Shown here: piece by piece, positions 58,031 to 64,000 of the stretch | How positions within the stretch are numbered: position 1 is the first letter of the stretch | Layout of the letters: each line of letters starts with the position of its first letter | From: Prinsepia uniflora | Taxonomy: Eukaryota; Streptophyta; Magnoliopsida; Rosales; Rosaceae | DNA length: 64,000 nt | Assembly: GCA_032719365.1 (NCBI GenBank) | Contig: CM064868.1 | Location: 70,777,538 to 70,841,537, forward strand | Direction of reading: 5' to 3' | The notes under the pieces: generated by a model | What the model saw: the letters and a program-made list of their open reading frames with translations, nothing else | The model's database searches: none | What the model was told of the DNA's origin: nothing | Translations under genes and position numbers: made by a program

Positions 58031-60361
58031 CTAGCTTCCACGGTAAGTCGTGAACGAAAATGGTGACAGCAGCAGAGGAACATGAAAATGTTCCAACTTC
58101 TGTGACTCTCTGATTTCAAACACGATAGAAACATAAGGAAAGAACCCCCCTGGGAAGTACTTACCTGTGTTAAAATTGATCCTGTATATGCCTGGGTTCA
58201 CTTCATCAACTATGCTCATTAATGGACCACTTCGCCCATCATTATCTGTAGTTGAAGACCCTTGAACTACCCAACTGCCTGCATCTGACTCACCAAACAC
58301 AGGACGAGGGTGAGGGCCCTTCCACATTTCTAAATATACCTGAATACCAGCACCTGGAGATCCTCGAGAAACATCCAAGACATGGGTTGTGATGGGTGGA
58401 CGGTTTCGAATTCCAGCTTGAGGTTTTTTCACAGATGAAGCTTCAGAAGTAGCAGTTAGATGCTCTCCAATCACTCTCACAGGATCTTCAGAAGCAGCAG
58501 TTAGATGCCCTCCAATAATGCTGATACGATCTTCTAGGGTTCATAAAAATCTATATCATTAAGTTAGAAATAGTAGCACATGCAAGGTAAGAAAAACGAC
58601 CTCCTCTGGAGAAATGAGTCATGAGTTACGAATTCTCATAATTTAAAGTTATAGCCTCTTCCAATTTTTTTCCATAAACAAAATTCTGTGAAGCAGGAAA
58701 TAAGTGGTTCCTACATCCGAAATATGACTACTCAGGAAAATTTGTATGTAATTGAAAAATAGACAACCTAACATAAACTTTAAGTTATGAACATTGTGAA
58801 ACAAACAAAGCCAAAACTGCATAAACATAATCCGGACTTGTATATTTTGAGAAGGAACAAATGGAAAAGCATATATAAGCACCTTCCACTTTCTTCGCAA
58901 CAACTGTGGGAATCTGGTTGCCCGTGAAAGCAACATTTTCTTTTGTTGCAAGGAGCTTCGCCAGACGAAGCTCTGTTATTTTCATCTGCTCCTGAGCTGC
59001 GATCTCGAATTCAACTATTGGCCTGTTGGGATATCGTTTCTGCAAGGAGGAAAAATAAATTATTAATTTGAGAAACAACTTGTGCAAACTCTGTAAAGTG
59101 GTCCATGCAGAAGTACTATTCTCATTCGTTGGGAATATAAAATGAACTTCAGCACAAGGTCTGGTGAATATCTCACGAGATCCTTAAGTTTCCTTTATGA
59201 TTTTCCAGGAAAATTACTTTTTCAACAAAAAAATAAATAGATAAATAAACTAAAGGCCAATAACGATTGCTCTTCATGCTTGGTCATTGTTTACTGTATG
59301 AAGAACTGCTAATGTTCATCATTGTCTACTCATCGTTGTTTTTAGACTAATGTTCATCATTGTCTGCTTTGTGATCATTTTTCTTAGAGTGATTTGGTTG
59401 GAAAGGAATAATAAATTCTCAAATATAAGAGTGCCACACAAGTGCCAGTTATGGAGGTCAGAGTGAGGTTTTGGGGAGCCTTGCGAGCCTCAGTAACTGC
59501 TGAATCTAGGGACATTCTTTTTTATACTTCGCTCAAATTACGGTGGTGCAGTTTGTTGGTTTTAGAGGCCTTTTTATTGGGGGGTTTGAGTGCAATTTGC
59601 ATACTGCCAGTAACTAAGATTATAATGCTTGTGCTATTGTCTACAATTGGTCATTATTTTTGTAAACTTTTGAATTTCAAATATAGTCTTCGTTTCTCAT
59701 TTTTAAAAAAATGGTTAATTCAGCCAGAATGTGAAAACCAGAAATCATCGACTGTAAGCATAAATGATTCTGGAATGCAAACTGAAATTCGTGCATGAAA
59801 ATATGAAATGGTTCTCAAATGAAGTAGTTCCAATAAATGTTCTGCATTCAGTCCATTGACTGAATAGCTAGTATATCACCGCATGCTATTCTATTCATGC
59901 TAATCACGCATCAGGGTCACAAAAAGAACCTTTCATTTAGAAAATTGAATCAAAAATGAACTCAAATTGAATAATTACCTTCAACTCAGCAAGTATCCCA
60001 TCAGTGCTTTTTCCAGATGCACAAATAAGAAATATAAACCCAAATTTCTGCCTGTATTTGATATTCCATTCAGCAAGTTCCTACAAATCGCAGGTGGAAA
60101 ATTAAGTTTAAAAAAAAGCCAAAACAGTTCATAACATCAATATAGAAACAGAAATGGGATCATAGCATTTTTGTTTTTCTTTTGTTCGCTTCTGAAAACT
60201 AAAACTGGAAGAAGTAAGCAGAGGAGTATTGAATGTATTTGACTCTTTTGAAGGGGGAATAAAGACTTCAAATATACTCATTAAGTTTCGGACGCTTACT
60301 AACCTGTAAGCTGGAATTAGTGGCAGTTGCTATGGAAGCTGCCTGCTCTCCCTTACTCCAC
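58031..60361 (-). CDS. TTL: TTL: OHCU decarboxylase / 5-hydroxyisourate hydrolase (allantoin synthase), 3' exons
   Basis: This bifunctional enzyme of purine breakdown hydrolyses 5-hydroxyisourate and decarboxylates OHCU to (S)-allantoin, in peroxisomes. Exons visible on the minus strand: 60361-60304 (WSKGEQAAS...), 60080-59979 (ELAEWNIKY...LICASGKS), 59039-58883 (KRYPNRPIVEFEIAAQEQMK...) and 58533-58031. All have GT-AG borders with matching phases. The first two and most of the third form the C-terminal part of the OHCU decarboxylase domain; its catalytic His lies in a 5' exon outside the window. The last exon gives the linker with PTS2 (RISIIGGHL) and the complete transthyretin-like hydrolase: RPPITTHVLDVSRG, DGRSGPL, FPYVSIVF, EHFHVPLLLSPFS and terminal YRGS, as in active HIU hydrolases. 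The linker is lengthened by a 45-bp tandem duplication. The 5' end is beyond a copia-bearing intron. Confidence 0.93.
58441..58530 (-). repeat. In-frame 45-bp tandem duplication over the TTL PTS2 region
   Basis: Two adjacent 45-bp units lie at 58530-58486 and 58485-58441 (coding order), each encoding 15 residues: DRISIIGGHLTAASE and DPVRVIGEHLTATSE. The first holds an intact PTS2 nonapeptide (R-I-x5-H-L). In the second the leading Arg is Pro, so it no longer fits the PTS2 consensus. The repeat begins three bases inside the last exon. Confidence 0.9.
59330..59650 (+). mobile_element. Possible LINE fragment inside a TTL intron
   Basis: Within the 939-bp TTL intron (59040-59978), about 59381-59440 reads in one + frame as FLRVIWLERNNKFSN, resembling the W..W.ERN..F motif near the C-terminus of plant LINE reverse-transcriptase proteins. 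The rest is degraded. The 118-codon frame at 59442-59798 is not recognisable. Confidence 0.4.
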
Positions 60362-60515
60362 CTACAAAATGATTTCCACATCACTTGAACAATAATTGCA
60401 TCTCTAAAGACACTATAATGGTGGTCAAATAGAATCAACTAGATCACTTAAATCAATATAATTGCATACTAAAAGCACTAATTTCTCTCTTTAGTGTTTT
60501 GGATCGAGTATAAAG

Positions 60516-60705
60516 TGTTAAGGACTCTAAGTCAACAGAGGAGATTGCAGATCAATCTCCTCCTTAATATCTGCTGTTTCTAGTTTAGACACTTACCTAG
60601 TTAGGATTCAATTATTCTATACCTAGTTAGGACTCTACCTATTCTGTATATATTCTACCTAGGCCGTACATCTACAATTAAGTGAAAATAATATAAAAGT
60701 TTTCA
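60516..60705 (+). repeat. 5' LTR of the intronic copia (~190 bp)
   Basis: It begins TGTTAAGGAC and ends TTTTCA, nine bases before the PBS. The flank on its left is TAAAG (60511-60515). The 3' LTR is outside the window, so the ends are provisional. Confidence 0.65.
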
Positions 60706-60714
60706 TACCTTATA

Positions 60715-60728
60715 TGGTATCAGAGCCC
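60715..60728 (+). other. PBS of the intronic copia
   Basis: TGGTATCAGAGCCC complements the 3' end of initiator tRNA-Met, the common primer of plant copia elements. It lies just after the LTR and 43 bp before the gag ATG. Confidence 0.9.
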
Positions 60729-60770
60729 TAAAGCTCCACCGAGCAACCCTAGAAAATCAACCCTAAATCC

Positions 60771-61718
60771 ATGGCCGCCACTTCTGCAGCCGCCACCACT
60801 GCAGCCACCCCTACTGCAGCCGCCACTGCTGCAACCGGTATTCTTAGTCCTAATCCCCTCCCACCCACCAACACCCTACCTTCCCTCATCACCATTAATA
60901 CCGCTGCTCAACTACCTGTCAAACTCACGGCCACCACTTTCTTCCCCTGGCTCGCACAGTTTCATGCCCTTCTTCACGGCTATGATCTGATGGGTTTTGT
61001 GGATGGCACCCGTCCCTGCCCTCCTCCCACTGAATCCGCCCAGCGAGCTCACTGGATTCGCCAGGACCAGCTTCTCCTTCACGCCATTTTGGCATCCGTA
61101 TCACCACAGGTGATCACTTTAATTGCGGCTGCCCAGACCTCTGCTGATGCATGGGGGCGTCTCAGTCGTCTCTATGCTAGCAAAGCAAGAGTACGGGTTC
61201 TTGGTCTCAAGGAGCGGCTAACTCTCCTTCGACAAAATGGCCGCCCTGTTTCAGATTACCTCCCGGAGGTCCGGGTGCTTGCCGATGAACTGGCTACCAT
61301 CGATACACCTCTTTCAGATGACGACCTCCTCCTCCATGTCTTGAATGGTGTCGACCCTGAATTCAAGGATATTGCTGCGGCTGTCCAGTCCCCAGACATC
61401 TCTGTCTCATTCGAGAACCTTCATGATATGCTTGTTCAACATGAACTTGCCTCCAGCCGTGTTAACCCCACCCCTGCTGCCCCCATTACGGTTAATGTTG
61501 CTCATACATCCCGTGGCAGCAACCGTTCCTCCCGTGGATCCAGTTACCATCCCAGTCATCCTGAACCCACCCGCTCACACTATAGCCCGCACCCCTCTAC
61601 TCCTGCTTCAGACTACAACCGCCCCTCTTATTCACATGGCAGCGGCTACCGTGGTACTTGCCAGTGGTGTGGCACTCCAGGGCATAGTGCTAAACGCTGC
61701 CCACAACTGCAGCCCTAA
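60771..61718 (+). CDS. Copia gag (nucleocapsid) protein, 315 codons, ends at an in-frame stop
   Basis: It starts at ATG in a good context (ccATGGCC). An Ala/Thr-rich N-terminus is followed by a retrotransposon gag domain (about 40-230; LTATTFFPWLAQFHALL, and the helical DAWGRLSRLYASKARVR stretch), a Ser/Pro/His-rich linker, and the zinc knuckle CQWCGTPGHSAKRC at 297-310 (CX2CX4HX4C) that binds genomic RNA. The frame ends at TAA 61716-61718, four codons after the last Cys of the knuckle, but pol continues in the same frame. Gag and pol were therefore probably one polyprotein with this stop as a later mutation; readthrough is the alternative. Confidence 0.85.
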   Translation: MAATSAAATTAATPTAAATAATGILSPNPLPPTNTLPSLITINTAAQLPVKLTATTFFPWLAQFHALLHGYDLMGFVDGTRPCPPPTESAQRAHWIRQDQLLLHAILASVSPQVITLIAAAQTSADAWGRLSRLYASKARVRVLGLKERLTLLRQNGRPVSDYLPEVRVLADELATIDTPLSDDDLLLHVLNGVDPEFKDIAAAVQSPDISVSFENLHDMLVQHELASSRVNPTPAAPITVNVAHTSRGSNRSSRGSSYHPSHPEPTRSHYSPHPSTPASDYNRPSYSHGSGYRGTCQWCGTPGHSAKRCPQLQP

Positions 61719-64000
61719 ACAACACCCCCACCTGTGGCTAACTCCCTCATGCCGAGTTCTTCTGCTCCTTGGCTGCTTGATTCGGGTGCCTCTCACCATG
61801 TCACCTCCACTCCACACCAACTCACTGAAGTGCACAACTACCGTGGTCCTGATGAAATCATTCTAGGCAATGGTAAGGGGTTAACCATCACCCACACCGG
61901 TACTACTACTCTCCCTTCTTCCCCTTCTCGTCCTCTTACTCTCCAAAATGTCCTGTGTGTTCCCCAAATGACCCGAAACCTGCTTTCTATATCTCAGTTC
62001 AATATCACTAACCGTACTTCAACTGAATTCTTTCCTACTTACTTCCAGGTGAAGGATCTCAGCACGGGGGCAGTTCTTCTTCACGGCCCGAGTAAGGACG
62101 ATGTGTACGAATGGTCACCTCCCTCCCCAACCCCTCAAGCTCTAGCTGGTGTGGTGGCATCCCCTACATTGTGGCACCGTCGTCTTGGTCATCCTAGTCA
62201 GAAAATTCTCGAGTCTGTTTTTCGTTCCAATTCCATTCATGTACCTTTCAAATTTCCAGCATCTGTTTGTTCATCATGTCAATGCAATAAAAGTCATTGC
62301 CTCCCATTTGGTGAGACTTCTCTTACGAGCACGCGACCCTTGCAATTACTGTTTTCAGATGTTTGGGGACCTGCCCCCTACATCTCCCCCGAAGGCTATG
62401 CCTATTATGTCATCTTTGTCGATTACTTTACAAAGTACACCTAGTTATACCCTCTAAAACGAAAATCAGATGTGTATCCTACATTTCTTGATTTCAAAAA
62501 TTGGTCGAAATCTATTTCCAAACCACCATTGCTACTCTTTATACCGATGGGGGCGGAGAATTCATTAAACTCAAAGCTTTTCTTGCTAGTCATGGTATCC
62601 ATCACTTGCTCACCCCTCCTCACACCCCCAAACACAATGGGGTGGCTGAACGGCGCCACCGCCATGTAGTGGAAACTGGTCTCACCCTCCTCCACCAACC
62701 CCGTGTTTCACTTCATTACTGGCCGTATGCCTTTAAGGTTGCGGTTTACCTCATAAATCGTCTCCCCACTTCTATTCTTCACAACTCCATTCCATATTAT
62801 GCCCTGTTTCACCAGTCCCCCAATTACACCCGTCTCAAGGTGTTTGGATGTCTGTGCTACCCCTAGCTGCGCCCCTACACCTCCAACAAACTGCAGCCTA
62901 AGTCCACTCCATGTGTTTTTCTTGGTTACTCCCTCAACCAAAGTGCCTATTTGTGTCTTGATCCAACCTCCAACCGTCTTTACGTGTCTAGGCATGTCCA
63001 ATTTGATGAATCTTCCTTTCCTGGTCTTTCTCCTCACCCTATAGCTCCTACGGTCACCTCTGATCATTTTCAGCAGTGGCTTTCCACTCTTCCACCCGTG
63101 TCCTCCCTTCCCTCCTCTCCGGACACCACATCTGCCTCCCCACCAGTTCCTGCAGCACCTGTGGCTTCCACGGACACACCGCTCCTTTCTGGCTCTGAAG
63201 CAGCACCGCTCCCACCTGCTGTCCCTCATTTGCCTCAAGACCAACCTCCCACCCCTACATCCCCACCCGCAACACTAACATCTCCTGCTCCCGGCCCTGC
63301 CATCCCTTCACCCCCACCCACCCTCCGCACATACACCCGGCGTCAACCACGTCCCCAACCTCCCCCTCCACCTCCCCTTCCTCCTCCCACCCTCCCCCCA
63401 CCACCCCCACCATCTTCTACTCACCCTATGCTCACCTGTACCAAATCTGGTGCAATACCTCCTGTCCCCCTCCTATGCCATGGTCACTAACACCCATCCC
63501 CTACCCCTAACCGAGCCCACATGTGTCTCTCAAGCAGTCAAGGACCCGCATTGGCGCTCTGCCATGTCTGCAGAGCTCACAGCCCTCATTCGGAATGGCA
63601 CCTGGGACTTGGTTCCTCCCCATCCAGACCAGAATCTAGTGGGAAACAAGTGGGTGTTTCGCATCAAGCGTCATCCGGATGGTACTGTGGACAGATACAA
63701 ATCTAGGCTCGTGGCAAAGGGATACCACCAGCGACCGGGCATTGATTTTTCAGAAACCTACAGCCCTGTGGTCAAGCCTACTACTATCCGCATTATCCTC
63801 CACCTGGCCGTGACTCATGGCTGGCCTATCCGCCAGCTGGATGTCAACAATGCATTCCTCCAGGGAACTCTAAATGAGGATGTCTATATGGCCCAGCCAA
63901 AGGGGTTTGTTGACCCACATACACCTTCTTACGTGTGCAAGCTCAACAAAGCCCTATATGGTCTTAAACAGGCCCCTAGGGCCTGGTACCAGGAACTTCA
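61719..64000 (+). pseudogene. Copia pol (protease, integrase, reverse transcriptase), broken
   Basis: The frame shared with gag gives the protease core LLDSGASHHVT (about 61770) and the integrase zinc-binding region (LWHRRLGHPSQK... CSSCQCNKSHC, about 62170-62300) with FSDVWGPA. It stops at TAG 62442-62444, where copia integrases have Trp. A frame change at about 62480-62505 moves to the frame with TLYTDGGGEF and KHNGVAERRHRH (integrase core), followed by TAG at about 62864, again at a usual Trp. A Pro/Ser-rich linker follows. After a second frame change near 63440-63475, the RT region stays open to the window end, with WVFRIKRHPDGTVDRYKS, QLDVNNAFLQG and YGLKQAPRAWYQ. Known role: integration and replication. 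It is not functional as it stands. Confidence 0.88.

Larger units (their letters stand above)
60516..64000 (+). mobile_element. Ty1-copia retrotransposon in a TTL intron (runs off the window)
   Basis: A 5' LTR of about 190 bp (TGTTAAGGAC...TTTTCA), a PBS at 60715-60728, gag from 60771 and pol to the window end lie antisense to the host gene TTL. They sit in the intron upstream of the exon at 60361-60304. Pol shows protease, integrase and the first part of reverse transcriptase in copia order (PR-INT-RT). It carries several stops and frame breaks, so it is not autonomous. Confidence 0.92.

Noticed and set aside
59442..59798. 118-codon + frame as a gene nested in TTL
   Set aside because: It has no domain, starts inside LINE-like debris and lies in an intron. 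It is more likely a chance frame.
63477..64000. A separate reverse-transcriptase gene
   Set aside because: The frame has no own start and continues the copia pol order after a frame break. It is part of the broken pol and not a separate gene.
1..64000. tRNA genes, organelle DNA inserts, or viral (pararetrovirus) insertions
   Set aside because: I saw no tRNA A/B-box pair with a cloverleaf, no plastid or mitochondrial gene and no pararetroviral signature. A tRNAscan or BLAST run could overturn this.

Overview
This is nuclear DNA of a flowering plant, almost certainly a eudicot. The evidence is intron-containing plant genes, AT-rich intergenic DNA with long TA microsatellites, and dense plant-type LTR retrotransposons, TRIMs, LINE fragments, hAT/Mutator/CACTA pieces and a Cassandra element. 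The short PBS-bearing TRIM and the Cassandra copy would fit a woody rosid such as Rosaceae, but that is only a weak inference. All coordinates below were read by eye.

Four host genes are supported. (1) An intronless AT-hook nuclear-localised (AHL) gene lies on + at 21662-22555. Three genes follow on the minus strand at the right: (2) a four-exon heavy-metal-associated isoprenylated plant protein (HIPP; two HMA domains, C-terminal CFIM) at 52918-54781; (3) a small two-exon group-4 LEA protein at 56069-56520; (4) the last four exons of TTL, the bifunctional OHCU decarboxylase/5-hydroxyisourate hydrolase (allantoin synthase) of peroxisomal ureide metabolism, at 58031-60361. The TTL first exon(s) lie beyond the window, across an intron holding a Ty1-copia element that runs off the right edge. 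These genes do not form an operon-like unit and no shared pathway is evident.

Layout. 1-12.0 kb: AT-rich intergenic DNA with non-autonomous transposons (hAT-like 8324-9025; three-LTR TRIM 9264-9790; Mutator-like MITE 10559-11170), a 28-nt G tract and one unexplained candidate exon pair. 12.0-20.5 kb: LINE-like remnants split by a minus-strand solo LTR (Z, 12677-18840), which itself contains a 5S-bearing Cassandra solo LTR and another solo LTR (A); then an 8-bp-TSD TIR element and a LINE RNase H remnant. 20.7-24.8 kb: AHL and its flanks. 24.8-52.9 kb: a CACTA end, a truncated LTR element, then a large nest. A non-coding LTR element (E, 27688-47425, with 5' LTR, PBS, PPT and 3' LTR) contains solo LTRs F, G (holding D) and X (holding Y). 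An approximately 590-bp tandem duplication follows whose second copy is split by solo LTR W. The base is a decayed minus-strand copia element that ends 45 bp from the HIPP stop codon. 52.9-64 kb: HIPP, LEA, a hAT-like MITE, TTL and the intronic copia.

The most noteworthy observations are: an in-frame 45-bp tandem duplication of the internal peroxisomal-targeting (PTS2) segment of TTL, the second copy having lost the key Arg; a chronologically ordered stack of large solo LTRs with intact 5-bp target duplications; an ACGT-core (TGACGTCA/CACGTG) cluster inside these LTRs; the Cassandra 5S module; a TRIM with three LTRs; and a retroelement LTR that may supply the HIPP poly(A) signal.
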